Assembly (NCBI GenBank): GCA_965227935.1 | Contig: CBDDGS010000019.1 | Coordinates: 930,001 to 994,000 of the forward strand | Direction of reading: 5' to 3' | Length of the DNA stretch: 64,000 nucleotides | Source: JAWPMT01 sp965227935 | GTDB taxonomy: Bacteria > Bacteroidota > Bacteroidia > Cytophagales > Cyclobacteriaceae | In this document: positions 10,123 to 18,821 of the stretch, piece by piece | Layout: every line of letters starts with the position of its first letter | Position numbering within the stretch: the stretch's first letter is position 1 | The notes under the pieces: generated by a model | What the model saw: only the letters and a program-made list of their open reading frames with translations | Told to the model about the DNA's origin: nothing | Database searches by the model: none | Program-made: the position numbers and the translations under genes

Positions 10123-11248
10123 ACGATCACCAGATCTGGCAGCGGGAACGGATTGGATGGGGCCGATCATGCGGTTTTTCATCTTTTGTTCGGCCGCGAA
10201 TACGGACATCCTTAGAGACTGTCCCCGCTCTGAGCATCACAAGTATGCAGGAGTCGGGGCGACCATCATGACGACAGGAGTGCTAGCCGGTGTATCTGGA
10301 GGTTATGCGCTTTACACTGTTTTCGATAGCCTTTGGGTGGCTGTGGCTTTGGGCTTTGTCTGGGGTGCCATCATCTTCAACCTCGATCGATTCATTGTCT
10401 CCACGATCAAGAAGAGCAAGAAGTTTGGGGGCGAATGGCGGCAGATGGTGCCACGTGCGATCCTCGCGATCTTCATGGCGGTGATCATTTCAAAGCCTTT
10501 GGAGATGCGTATTTTCCAGGAAGAGATTAACGAGTACCTCAACGATCAACGAATCGAAAAGCAGGAGCAGTCCGACCTTCAGTATGCCCAGAATGTCGAA
10601 TCCAAGCGAAATCTTATTACGGAGATAAGGAATCGAGAGACCACCAAGAATCTGTTTGAACTGCGGGCCAAGTATTACGAACTATACCAATGCGAGTGTG
10701 CAGGTACATGCGGTACAGGCCAGAGAGGGGAGGGCCGGGAGTGCCTCCGAGCGAAGGAGCAATTTGAAAAGATTGAGAAGGAGTACCTCGAGGCAAAGAC
10801 GCTGGACAGCGCAGAGATCGTGGTGATCCGGGAGGAGATAGATCTATTGACAAGTGAGAAGCAGGTGGTCGCCGATGGGATGCTAGCGAGATTAACGGCC
10901 CTGCACAATCTGCCATCTGGTCCCTCATGGATGATCATTCTGTTGTTGATTGCCATCGAAACGGCACCAATCCTTACAAAGCTCCTATCTCCCTATGGTC
11001 CTTACGACCATAAACTTCGAACCGTGGAGTACGAGTACGAGATCGAGGAGGTCAACGCCATCAACGCCAGAAACTACGCACTCAATAGCAGGCTCACTAT
11101 GCTGGCGGGGCTACAAAAGGAACAGGTGGAGCAGGAGATGGACAACAATCGCGAGGTCATGGAGCTTGTGCGCAATGCCCATTTGCAACTGGTCAAGGAA
11201 CAACTCGACGAGTGGGTCGAAAAAGAAAGGCAAAAGACAGATCTGTGA
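10109..11248 (+). CDS. DUF4407 multi-pass membrane protein
   Basis: The N-terminal pattern MRFFIFCSAAN...CPRSEHHKYAGVGAT, then SGGYALYTVF and a NLDRF motif, matches DUF4407, a membrane family of unknown function. Membrane segments are visible near residues 47-70, 75-94, 114-130 and 272-292. The 140-residue stretch between the third and fourth is charged and probably coiled coil, and holds a small Cys/Gly cluster (CECAGTCGTG) typical of the family. I chose ATG 10109, which overlaps the preceding stop by 14 bases; an earlier in-frame ATG at 10061 would add 16 residues inside the upstream gene. The end forms a GTGA overlap with the next gene, implying coupled translation. Confidence 0.75.
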   Translation: MEQSKRSPDLAAGTDWMGPIMRFFIFCSAANTDILRDCPRSEHHKYAGVGATIMTTGVLAGVSGGYALYTVFDSLWVAVALGFVWGAIIFNLDRFIVSTIKKSKKFGGEWRQMVPRAILAIFMAVIISKPLEMRIFQEEINEYLNDQRIEKQEQSDLQYAQNVESKRNLITEIRNRETTKNLFELRAKYYELYQCECAGTCGTGQRGEGRECLRAKEQFEKIEKEYLEAKTLDSAEIVVIREEIDLLTSEKQVVADGMLARLTALHNLPSGPSWMIILLLIAIETAPILTKLLSPYGPYDHKLRTVEYEYEIEEVNAINARNYALNSRLTMLAGLQKEQVEQEMDNNREVMELVRNAHLQLVKEQLDEWVEKERQKTDL

Positions 11249-12570
11249 GATACCTCCTCTTTGTGGTTTGTGGGTTTTTGGTGCTAACGGGAGTGGCGCA
11301 GGAGGAAGATCGGCTTCAGCAGCGAGAGCAGATCAAGCTCGATAACACTGGTGGATTCACGATCCCTGCAGACAATCAACTGCGCTTATCGTGGGAGCTA
11401 CTGGAGGGTATGGCTGCGAAGTTGAGCATTTCGGCACCTGCCGAGGTCAGCAGAAAAGTCGTGTACATCCGAATGGCCGAAGGTGATACCTTGGCCAAGG
11501 ATTCATTGGTCGTGGCAGGTTTCGAAGAAATGACCACCACACCCGGAGTTTACGAGTTCCGGATTGACAACCATTCCACGAACCCTGTGGTCGGCAAGTT
11601 GGAGGTGGGGACGCTGTCTGGTGGCCAAAATATCACTCACGGTAAGTACCAGTTCTCCAAGACATTGAGAATTACAGGAGAGGAGGGGGCGACTGCTTCT
11701 GTCGATGTTTTGATAGGCGACAAGATCGCCACGACCATTTACTCCCTGAAGAAACTGAAGAAGAAGGCCGCGATGGAAATGCGCCTCAATGAGGACTTGC
11801 ATCAGTCGTTCACGAAACGCCATCCAAACGTAAGCAAGGCTGAAAAGGACCAAACACAGGACGAGAGCAAGGCCTTGGAAGGATTTGGTTTTTTAGGCTT
11901 TCGCAAGAAGAATAAGAAGAAAGTCATCACCCATACGTCGACGGCTGGAGAGAGTGGTGCCATGACCTGGACGGCTGACAAGCTCAGCAAGTTTCCCATC
12001 GATCTCGAAGTGACGGTATCAAGGGATGTGACGCCCACTTACCTTCCCAATAACTTCGAACCGATCATTATCCCGCCTCCACCACCACCTGTCTATCAGC
12101 TGGTATTCTTCTATGATCAGCAAATCGTCCTGGCCCCCGCGGAAGACTATGTGCGTCCATCTGTTCGGCAGATCCAGCTGCCCCTGCTTGAGCTCGAGTT
12201 GGATACCCTGATCAAAGACCCAACGGCACGATTGATTTTTCAATTTGAATGCCTGCCCTATGGCAACAAGATCGACACTACCTACCTGGAGGAGGTCACA
12301 GTACTCCAGGGGTCGGACGTCTTTTTGAGAGATCGGCTCAGTGTGTTCACTGGAGATGTGCAGGACTGCCAAAGTGTAAAGTATGCAACAGCCACTAATG
12401 TGGAAGCAACTGATCGTCCCAATATCGCCTGGGACGATTGGAAGAACATGAGGCGTACGATCGACACGTCACCGCGCAACTGGCAATACTTCTATGTCCG
12501 CAATCAGGAGCAAATTTCCCAGTCAGTCATAAGAATCAAGGCATTCATCAAGTCAACACTCTCTCCGTAG
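11245..12570 (+). CDS. Exported protein of unknown function in the CIS membrane block
   Basis: A GTG start at 11245 overlaps the DUF4407 stop (GTGA) and places a clean signal peptide at the very N-terminus (VRYLLFVVCGFLVLTGVAQ). An upstream ATG at 11212 would prepend a charged tail and seems less likely. The mature part, about 420 residues, is beta-rich with a lysine-rich patch in the middle (KKNKKK) and a run of six prolines near residue 281 just before a YQLVFFYDQ strand. No catalytic motif is recognised. I infer a periplasmic or outer-membrane-facing partner of the neighbouring membrane proteins. The next gene follows after 49 bases. Confidence 0.6.
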   Translation: MRYLLFVVCGFLVLTGVAQEEDRLQQREQIKLDNTGGFTIPADNQLRLSWELLEGMAAKLSISAPAEVSRKVVYIRMAEGDTLAKDSLVVAGFEEMTTTPGVYEFRIDNHSTNPVVGKLEVGTLSGGQNITHGKYQFSKTLRITGEEGATASVDVLIGDKIATTIYSLKKLKKKAAMEMRLNEDLHQSFTKRHPNVSKAEKDQTQDESKALEGFGFLGFRKKNKKKVITHTSTAGESGAMTWTADKLSKFPIDLEVTVSRDVTPTYLPNNFEPIIIPPPPPPVYQLVFFYDQQIVLAPAEDYVRPSVRQIQLPLLELELDTLIKDPTARLIFQFECLPYGNKIDTTYLEEVTVLQGSDVFLRDRLSVFTGDVQDCQSVKYATATNVEATDRPNIAWDDWKNMRRTIDTSPRNWQYFYVRNQEQISQSVIRIKAFIKSTLSP

Positions 12571-12619
12571 TTTCCATTTCAAGATTTTTTCGTAGATTCA
12601 ACCGGACTTAGAGGTATTG

Positions 12620-14341
12620 ATGAAGCGGAGCCAGTTAATTTGCTTAATACTGACGTACTTAACGATTGCAACGACCGCCTTCCCACAGGCTCAACTGAGG
12701 GATCTTCGGACCAAATACAATCGCTTCAATCGCTTTCATAAGCGGCTGGAAAGATTGGAGACGAAGAAGAACGAGGAGAACCTAAAGGAATCGATTGCCA
12801 TCCCTACGTACGTGCCACGAGGAGGTACCCTCGGTCAGTTCCGTGACCTCTACAAACTCATGCACCCGCAGGAGATCGTCACCTTCCCTGAGAACAAGAA
12901 AGCAAAGAGCTATTTCACCGATGGGTACGGGCGCTATTATGTCAACTATGGCCGTCCTGTGCTGGATGGCACGATGGAGGTGATCGCCTGGCATCCCTAT
13001 TGGAACAACCTCAACCTCCCAAGCTACCAGCTCGACCTGGTTTCTATCATTTCTTATTACAGCTATGATGTAGAGGAGAACACCGGCGATCCTCGCGATT
13101 GGACCTTCTTCGACGATTCCGTGGCGGTGAAAGACTTTTTTGCAGCGGTGCGCAGCGACTCTCTGGTACTCAAGCCGAGGGTGCTTCTCACCATAGCGAG
13201 CAAAGACGCCGATCGTACTGAGAAGATCCTCTCCAGACCAGTTGTGCAGCAGCGAGTTTTTGAAGTACTCAAAGAGTTCAATCGGAAGTTTCCACTGGAT
13301 GGTGTAGATGTGCAGTTTGACGGTATCAATGGTAGCAACCTGGGTCGTTTTCAGGTGTTCATTCAGGAGTTGCACAAAGCCGTCGACGACTTCGACCGGG
13401 AGAAGAGTCCGTTCCTCACCGTCAGCATCCCGCCGGCGCGAGTGAATAGGACGCCGTTGGACTTCGAAGCCTTCCATCCCTACGTGGACTACTTTGTGCT
13501 AGGTGGGCGAGAACTGATCGGCCGACACATCAGTCGGCAGACCGCGCCCGCGCCGCTTTATGCCTATGATGGTCAGGCGTCGATTGATGACTCTTTTTGG
13601 CGGTACACGGAGAATAGTATCGATTGGAGAAAACTCATTGTCTCATTCCCCCTCCTTGGGACCAAGTGGCGCAACGCCGGCGGTAGGTATTCATTCACAG
13701 ATTTTGTCTTCCCGGATGCTATCTATGACCTCGCTAGTCAGGTACGGGCCTCGGGAGACGTCGGTCGGATCATTTATGATCCTTTGTCCACTTCGTGCCG
13801 ATTCTCAGAGAGTAGACAAACTACCTATTGGTTTGAAAATGAAATGAGCCTCGACGCCAAATTCCGGTGGGCGAAGAGCAACCAGGCCGCGGGAGTAGGG
13901 GTGTGGTCGCTGGGATTCGCCTCCAGTTTTGGTGAAGTGTGGAATGCCCTCGAGACGAACTTGTCGGACTCCCTGGTGGCGATCGATCAGGCGCAGGTTG
14001 AAGTGGACCGGGGTCAGCTGTATGGGTTTGTGAAGAAAGTGGATGACGCCCGCTACCAGGTCGGAGCAGGTCTGATCATCCTCATCGTGTTCATGATCGC
14101 TGGACTCTTCTTGTCATTGTTTGATTTTCGAGTGCGACGGTCGTTGTTTGAGAATCAGTACTTCAGGGCGGTGTTCCTTGTGGTGGGACTGATTGTCTCT
14201 CAGGTGGTCATCTTGATTTTCATCAAGCAATTTGAGATACCGGTGAGCTGGATGCTGTGGGCGATCGTCAGCTTGGCGGGAGGTTATCTCGCCTACTGGA
14301 TATTGAAATCATTTGTGGTATATAGACGAGAGTTACCCTGA
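12620..14341 (+). CDS. Membrane-anchored GH18-like (chitinase-fold) protein with a degenerate active site
   Basis: The order is signal peptide (1-23), an arginine/lysine-rich helical linker, a GH18-like TIM-barrel region beginning MEVIAWHPYW, and three C-terminal membrane segments near residues 483-507, 514-537 and 543-566. The GH18 catalytic motif DxxDxDxE appears as D227-G-V-D-V-Q-F-D234: the middle Asp is Gln and the catalytic Glu is Asp, so hydrolysis is doubtful. A role in binding peptidoglycan or glycan and anchoring the complex is inference. ATG 12620 has AGAGG about 6 bases upstream; a TTG directly before it is unlikely to be the start. The end is TGATG-coupled to the next gene. Confidence 0.75.
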   Translation: MKRSQLICLILTYLTIATTAFPQAQLRDLRTKYNRFNRFHKRLERLETKKNEENLKESIAIPTYVPRGGTLGQFRDLYKLMHPQEIVTFPENKKAKSYFTDGYGRYYVNYGRPVLDGTMEVIAWHPYWNNLNLPSYQLDLVSIISYYSYDVEENTGDPRDWTFFDDSVAVKDFFAAVRSDSLVLKPRVLLTIASKDADRTEKILSRPVVQQRVFEVLKEFNRKFPLDGVDVQFDGINGSNLGRFQVFIQELHKAVDDFDREKSPFLTVSIPPARVNRTPLDFEAFHPYVDYFVLGGRELIGRHISRQTAPAPLYAYDGQASIDDSFWRYTENSIDWRKLIVSFPLLGTKWRNAGGRYSFTDFVFPDAIYDLASQVRASGDVGRIIYDPLSTSCRFSESRQTTYWFENEMSLDAKFRWAKSNQAAGVGVWSLGFASSFGEVWNALETNLSDSLVAIDQAQVEVDRGQLYGFVKKVDDARYQVGAGLIILIVFMIAGLFLSLFDFRVRRSLFENQYFRAVFLVVGLIVSQVVILIFIKQFEIPVSWMLWAIVSLAGGYLAYWILKSFVVYRRELP

Positions 14342-14580
14342 TGAAGATCGTGGCGAGAGAGATATTGTGGTTTATCGGGGCTGTCATCGTCGGCATCCCT
14401 ACGGGCTTTCTGTTTCTGTACATGATCCAGTTTGAGCCAGTGGGGCCAGATCTGACACAGCAGGAGCGCAATCTGCAGATTTACCTGTATGTCATCGGTG
14501 TCGTTTTGGGTATCCTGGGTGTGTATTTGATCCGGTTGATACACTGGAGTTTGGTTCAACTGTCAATTGTAGAAGCATGA
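14341..14580 (+). CDS. Small two-TM membrane protein
   Basis: 79 residues with membrane segments at about 8-29 and 47-68, joined by a short polar loop (PVGPDLTQQERNLQ). Its ATG overlaps the previous stop (TGATG), and its own stop overlaps the next ATG (ATGA). It is thus locked translationally between the GH18-like protein and the tail terminator, which ties membrane proteins to a CIS structural gene. No family is recognised. Confidence 0.75.
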   Translation: MKIVAREILWFIGAVIVGIPTGFLFLYMIQFEPVGPDLTQQERNLQIYLYVIGVVLGILGVYLIRLIHWSLVQLSIVEA

Positions 14581-15146
14581 TCCAGAAAGTACTCCCCATC
14601 ATCATCAACGAGTTGAACACGTTCTTCCAGAGCGAATACGGAGCGACTTCCGACAAGGTACGTCTCTCCAACATCGTTGATCATGACGGCAGTATTGTGG
14701 TCGAAGGAAGTAATCAGGTGATCGCCACATTGATCAACATTGAGGAGGAGCGCATAACGAAAGCGTCATCCCAGCTCAATCGCAGCAATGCAGGTTTTTT
14801 CAGTTCGGCGGGTTCAGTGAAGTTGAATCTGAAAATCCTGTTCACGGCTTACTTCAATCCTTCTAACTACCTGGAGGCGCTCAAGTTCATCTCCGGTGTC
14901 GTGTACTTCTTCCAGCAGAAGAGTGCTTTCGAGGCGCGGGATTTCTTCGGGAGTGACTTCCCGGACGAGCGGGTTGTGTTTGAACTGGAGACACTGCCGT
15001 ATGCAGAGTTGAATAATATCTTTTCCATGATGGGCTTGAAGTACATGCCCTCGGTGATATATAAAATGCGAATGTTGACGATGGATCTTGATCGTATCGT
15101 CAAGGAAATTCCGGAGGTTACTGGATTTGATGTAAATGAAGAGTAG
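14577..15146 (+). CDS. CIS tail terminator / cap protein, DUF4255 (Pvc16_N, Afp16-like)
   Basis: The 189-residue protein has the DUF4255 pattern: an N-terminal helix (IQKVLPIIINELN), a VRLSNI strand, and an ALKFISGVVYFFQQKSAF helix. The family caps the membrane-distal or non-baseplate end of the tube and sheath, stopping polymerisation. Translation is ATGA-coupled to the 2-TM protein upstream. The next gene starts 3 bases after its stop. In Afp the terminator is the last gene after the ATPase; here the membrane block sits between them. Confidence 0.85.
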   Translation: MIQKVLPIIINELNTFFQSEYGATSDKVRLSNIVDHDGSIVVEGSNQVIATLINIEEERITKASSQLNRSNAGFFSSAGSVKLNLKILFTAYFNPSNYLEALKFISGVVYFFQQKSAFEARDFFGSDFPDERVVFELETLPYAELNNIFSMMGLKYMPSVIYKMRMLTMDLDRIVKEIPEVTGFDVNEE

Positions 15147-15149
15147 GGA

Positions 15150-16172
15150 ATGAAGGCCAGCTATCGAAAACTTTTTTCTGTCTCACTCTACCATCAGTAC
15201 TATCAGGATGGGAGGCCTACCGACGTGTCGTTAGAGCCGACAGAGAAGTCGCTGGCTTTTTGTGAAGATTACGGCTTGAACATCAAGAAGATGGGCAGCG
15301 GAGTAGTCGTTTTGATGAAAGATCGGGCGAACGCGCACAAGTTCGAGAAAGGGGCTATGATTTCATTATTTCTTCAAGTAGATACCCCTTACTTCCTGAA
15401 TTTCACTAATATTATGCAATTAAAGTTGGAAGAGAAATTAGTTTTTAACAATTTGAGAACAAGTTCTGCCGTTTTGGGTGATTCCTATGTCTATCACCTA
15501 AATGAGAAGGACGAGATTGATAATAGTTACCAGTACAAAATTTGCTCGATGGTAAAACTGTTGGCGAGATATCAGAAGGCCGACCACGTGAAAGTTCGCG
15601 ATGATTTCGACGATGTGCTCTTCGAGGGCGAAGGCGTCGAACTCCACGAATTGGCACCGGGCGTCTGGGAAGGACTTGCACTGAAGGTAGAGGCAGATGA
15701 CAAGCCTGCCGTGCAGTACTTCTGTACAGACGTGGACTCGACACTTCGATCGCCTGGGATTATCAATATTTATTTATCACCTGATGGAGTCCCTCTGGAA
15801 GGGGAGCCGAACTATTCACTTTCGTTTAGGAGCCGACCCGTCACCTGGGTCTACAAGTTTGTGGGGCCTACTAATCGTGAGTGTACGGCGATTACCATCC
15901 AAAAAGGAAGAAAGACTTTGCCCTTCTCGGAGATAGAAGAAGCCGAGGAGTTGCGGGGTAAGCGGGCCATAGTAGTGGAGTCAGAGGAACCTTATGCGCT
16001 ACAGCAGCGAGAGGATGATCCCCTGACCGCTCAGCTTGAGCTGCTTGACCTCGATACGAATAAGAAGGCTGTGATACAAAAGCGGCTGACTTATCCCGAT
16101 GTAGATACCATCCAAATCTATGAAGAAGGCGAAGCTTATGTCACAAAATCAGAAACCTACATTTACTATTAA
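15150..16172 (+). CDS. Unknown protein between tail terminator and sheath; possible second cap component
   Basis: 340 residues, no signal peptide and no membrane segment. The N-terminal part (YRKLFSVSLYHQYY, then a LAFCEDYGL motif) is followed by beta-rich sequence and an acidic C-terminus. No named family is recognised. Its fixed place between terminator and sheath, with 3- and 5-base gaps, suggests a structural part at the tail end, such as a cap adaptor; this is inference from position only. The stretch around 15360-15560 is visibly richer in A and T than its neighbours. Confidence 0.7.
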   Translation: MKASYRKLFSVSLYHQYYQDGRPTDVSLEPTEKSLAFCEDYGLNIKKMGSGVVVLMKDRANAHKFEKGAMISLFLQVDTPYFLNFTNIMQLKLEEKLVFNNLRTSSAVLGDSYVYHLNEKDEIDNSYQYKICSMVKLLARYQKADHVKVRDDFDDVLFEGEGVELHELAPGVWEGLALKVEADDKPAVQYFCTDVDSTLRSPGIINIYLSPDGVPLEGEPNYSLSFRSRPVTWVYKFVGPTNRECTAITIQKGRKTLPFSEIEEAEELRGKRAIVVESEEPYALQQREDDPLTAQLELLDLDTNKKAVIQKRLTYPDVDTIQIYEEGEAYVTKSETYIYY

Positions 16173-16177
16173 TAATT

Positions 16178-17650
16178 ATGGCTTATAGAACCCCCGGCGT
16201 TTACATTAAGGAGGAAAGTTCGTTTCCGACTACTGCCGTGGCAGTACCTACGGCGGTGCCTGCGTTTATTGGGTATACCCAAAAAGCGAAGACCGGTACA
16301 TCGAAGCTTCACATGATGCCTTGGAAGATCTCTTCCCTGGCTGACTATCATGAAGCGTTTGGTTTCGGACCTGATACTAAGTTCGAAATAGTCGAAGAGG
16401 ATGGTGTAGAGTTGGCCAAGCCGACCGCCAATCTTTTTTATCTGTACGAAAGCATGAAGCTATTCTTCGCCAACGGAGGTAGTGATTGCTACATTGTATC
16501 CATTGGACAGTATGCCGACGATGAGCTCAAGGCAGTAGCTGTTGAGCCCAAGAAGGATGATTTCATCGAAGGTATCTTCCAGCTCGAGCGCAAGAGAGAA
16601 CCAACCATGTTGGTCGCTCCCGACGCTATGTTGTTGGAGGACCCGAAAGACGTCCAGGTGGCTATGCTCAACCACTGCGCGGATCTGGAGATGCAGAATC
16701 GCGTAGCCATTCTCGATGTCAAGGGTGCTGACAGGCATCTGGGCTGGAATGAGAATGCCGCAGAGGTGACCAAGTTCCGTGAAGGTGTTGGTGAAAACAA
16801 CCTGATGTGGGGAACAGCTTACTACCCATGGGTGAACTCCAGCGTCAATGACCTTCCTGATTTGGATGCCAATGTCTTCGCGGACATCGCCAAAGTAAAG
16901 GATGCCGTCGCCAAGGAGTCTGGCGAGTTGGAAGAAGAGCAAACAGCCTTGCTGGACAAGTTAGCAGCCATCAAAGGTGAGGATCCATTCAACGACTTTT
17001 TGATCCACCAAAACTGCCGCGAACTATTCCCCAGCTACAAGAGAATGTTGAGACTGGTGGTAGAGGCGAAAAACCTGTTGCCTCCTAGTGGTGCAGCTGC
17101 CGGCGTCATCAGTATGGTAGACAACACCCGCGGTGTTTGGCAGTCTCCTGCGAACGTCTCTCTGGCCATGGTCAATGACCTGACCATCGAACTTGATAAC
17201 AAAGAACAAAGAGATTTGAATGCCCCGACGAATGGCAAGTCCATCAATGCGATCAGATCATTCCCTGGTAGGGGAGTATTGGTATGGGGTGCACGTACAT
17301 TGGATGGTAACAGCCTGGATTGGAGATACCTGAGTGTGAGACGTACAGTCATTATGCTCGAGCAGTCTCTGAAAATTGCTTGTGAGGGCTACGTCTTTGA
17401 GCCTAACAATGCCAATACCTGGGTGAATGTGAAGGGCATGATGTACAACTTCCTGAAGGATCAATGGCAGCAAGGTGCCCTCGCCGGTACCACCCCTGAT
17501 GATGCCTTCAGCGTTGACATCGGATTGGGCGTGACGATGACAAGCATCGATGTGCTCGAGGGATTGATGAAGGTCACTGTGAAAGTGGCAGTCACTCGTC
17601 CTGCCGAATTCATCGAGATTACGATCCAACAACAAATGCAAAAATCATAA
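16178..17650 (+). CDS. Contractile tail sheath protein (Afp2/3/4-like)
   Basis: Forms the contractile outer sheath whose shortening drives the inner tube. The N-terminus AYRTPGVYIKEE followed by VPAFIGYT is the standard sheath start. The C-terminal domain has SVRRTVIMLEQSLK, the NANTWVNV motif and IEITIQQ strand that lock sheath subunits together. At 490 residues it is a typical single-sheath length. It is the only sheath gene in the window; Afp and PVC have three. Confidence 0.95.
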   Translation: MAYRTPGVYIKEESSFPTTAVAVPTAVPAFIGYTQKAKTGTSKLHMMPWKISSLADYHEAFGFGPDTKFEIVEEDGVELAKPTANLFYLYESMKLFFANGGSDCYIVSIGQYADDELKAVAVEPKKDDFIEGIFQLERKREPTMLVAPDAMLLEDPKDVQVAMLNHCADLEMQNRVAILDVKGADRHLGWNENAAEVTKFREGVGENNLMWGTAYYPWVNSSVNDLPDLDANVFADIAKVKDAVAKESGELEEEQTALLDKLAAIKGEDPFNDFLIHQNCRELFPSYKRMLRLVVEAKNLLPPSGAAAGVISMVDNTRGVWQSPANVSLAMVNDLTIELDNKEQRDLNAPTNGKSINAIRSFPGRGVLVWGARTLDGNSLDWRYLSVRRTVIMLEQSLKIACEGYVFEPNNANTWVNVKGMMYNFLKDQWQQGALAGTTPDDAFSVDIGLGVTMTSIDVLEGLMKVTVKVAVTRPAEFIEITIQQQMQKS

Positions 17651-17674
17651 CCAACACTGAAAGCATATTAAGTT

Positions 17675-18130
17675 ATGGCAGACGGAACAGAACAGAATAA
17701 TATATGGCCCTTACCCAAATTCTACTTCCAGGTGACAGTAGATGGGGGCCTGGAAGCATCCTTCCAGGAAGTCTCGGGCCTAGATATTGAGACTGACGTG
17801 GTTGAATACCGCCATGGCGATAGCCCGGTGTTTTCGACCATTAAAATGCCTGGACTTAAGAAGTCTAGCGACGTCACACTGAAGAAGGGTACATTTACTG
17901 GCGATGTGGAGTTCTTCACATGGTTCAGCGAGCTTAAGCTCAATACCATTGAGCGACGCACGGTGATCATCAAGCTCCTCAACGAGAAGGGCGATCCCGA
18001 GATCATCTGGACGCTTACCAATGCCTTTCCGAAGCAAGTTCAAGGAACAGACCTCAACTCTCAGAGCAGCGATGCCGCCATCGAAACGTTGGTGCTCGCT
18101 CACGAAGGGTTGGAGATCTCCACACCATAA
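17675..18130 (+). CDS. Inner tube protein 1 (gp19-like, Afp1-like)
   Basis: 151 residues of the phage tail tube gp19 family. Seen: PLPKFYFQV strand, SFQEVSGLD, a long beta-hairpin, KMPGLKKSSDVTLKKG, and a C-terminal ETLVLAHEGLEI strand. It forms hexameric rings that stack into the tube lumen through which cargo passes. It lies directly after the sheath as in other CIS loci. Confidence 0.95.
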   Translation: MADGTEQNNIWPLPKFYFQVTVDGGLEASFQEVSGLDIETDVVEYRHGDSPVFSTIKMPGLKKSSDVTLKKGTFTGDVEFFTWFSELKLNTIERRTVIIKLLNEKGDPEIIWTLTNAFPKQVQGTDLNSQSSDAAIETLVLAHEGLEISTP

Positions 18131-18153
18131 GCTGTGGCAAGTAAGCTGGGACC

Positions 18154-18654
18154 ATGGCTAGTGGTAGTAATGTAGGTGCTTTTGGTGAAGCTGGTTATTA
18201 CCCCCCTCTCGGACTCTATTTCTCCGTCGAATTTGACGGCAAGAAAGACGAGCTGGACTCTAAGTTCTCTGAGGTCGGCGGCATGTCCGCCCAACTCGAG
18301 ACGCAGCAAGTCCCTGAGGGGGGTGAAAACCGTTATCAATTAAAGCTTCCCAAGAATACTAGCTATTCGGACCTGGTACTCAAACGAGGTGTAATGCCAA
18401 AAACCTCGTCGATCGCAAAGTGGTGCAATGATGTGATCAACAACAACTACTACCAGCAACCTATCAAACTTCAGCATATCATCCTCAAGCTTAAGAACGA
18501 GGATGGCCAGCCGCTGATCATCTGGAAGTTTTGGAACGCGTACCCCAAGAAGCTGGAATTGAGTAGTCTCAATGCCCAGGCGACGGGCAACAGCGCAATC
18601 GTAATAGAGACCATCTCTTTTGCCTATACCTATTTTGAAAGATTTGACCCCTAA
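18154..18654 (+). CDS. Inner tube protein 2 / tube initiator (gp19-like, Afp5-like)
   Basis: 166 residues, paralogous to the preceding tube gene: YYPPLGLYFSVEFDG, EVGGMSAQLE, KNTSYSDLVLKRG and ETISFAYTYFERF occupy the same places. In Afp and PVC the second tube protein (Afp5/Pvc5) forms the first rings on the spike, and the position just before the DUF5908 and LysM genes supports that role. 23 bases separate the two tube genes. Confidence 0.9.
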   Translation: MASGSNVGAFGEAGYYPPLGLYFSVEFDGKKDELDSKFSEVGGMSAQLETQQVPEGGENRYQLKLPKNTSYSDLVLKRGVMPKTSSIAKWCNDVINNNYYQQPIKLQHIILKLKNEDGQPLIIWKFWNAYPKKLELSSLNAQATGNSAIVIETISFAYTYFERFDP

Positions 18655-18659
18655 GTCCA

Positions 18660-18821
18660 ATGAGCATTAAAGTGAACGAATTTGTCATCCAGGCTGACAT
18701 CAAGGAGGAAGAGCCCATATCGGCCCAGGATAGGAAAGGAATGAGATCGATGAAAAAGGAGATCATCCAGGAGTGTTTAGACGCCGTCCGGGAGATGCTT
18801 CGACGCGAATCGGATAGATAA
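18660..18821 (+). CDS. DUF5908 small CIS protein (Afp6-like position)
   Basis: A 53-codon gene too short for length-filtered calling. It starts MSIKVNEFVIQADIKEEEP and ends with a KKEIIQECLDAVREMLRRE helix. This is the DUF5908 layout: a short beta start IxEFVIxA, a variable linker, then an (L/I)xxECxxxVxExLRR helix. ATG 18660 lies 5 bases after the tube stop, and TAATG couples its stop to the next ATG. The same position is occupied by afp6 in Afp loci. Its biochemical role is not known to me. Confidence 0.85.
   Translation: MSIKVNEFVIQADIKEEEPISAQDRKGMRSMKKEIIQECLDAVREMLRRESDR

Noticed and set aside
12782..13477. 231-codon open frame on the - strand
   Set aside because: Antisense to the GH18-like gene with no recognisable domain.
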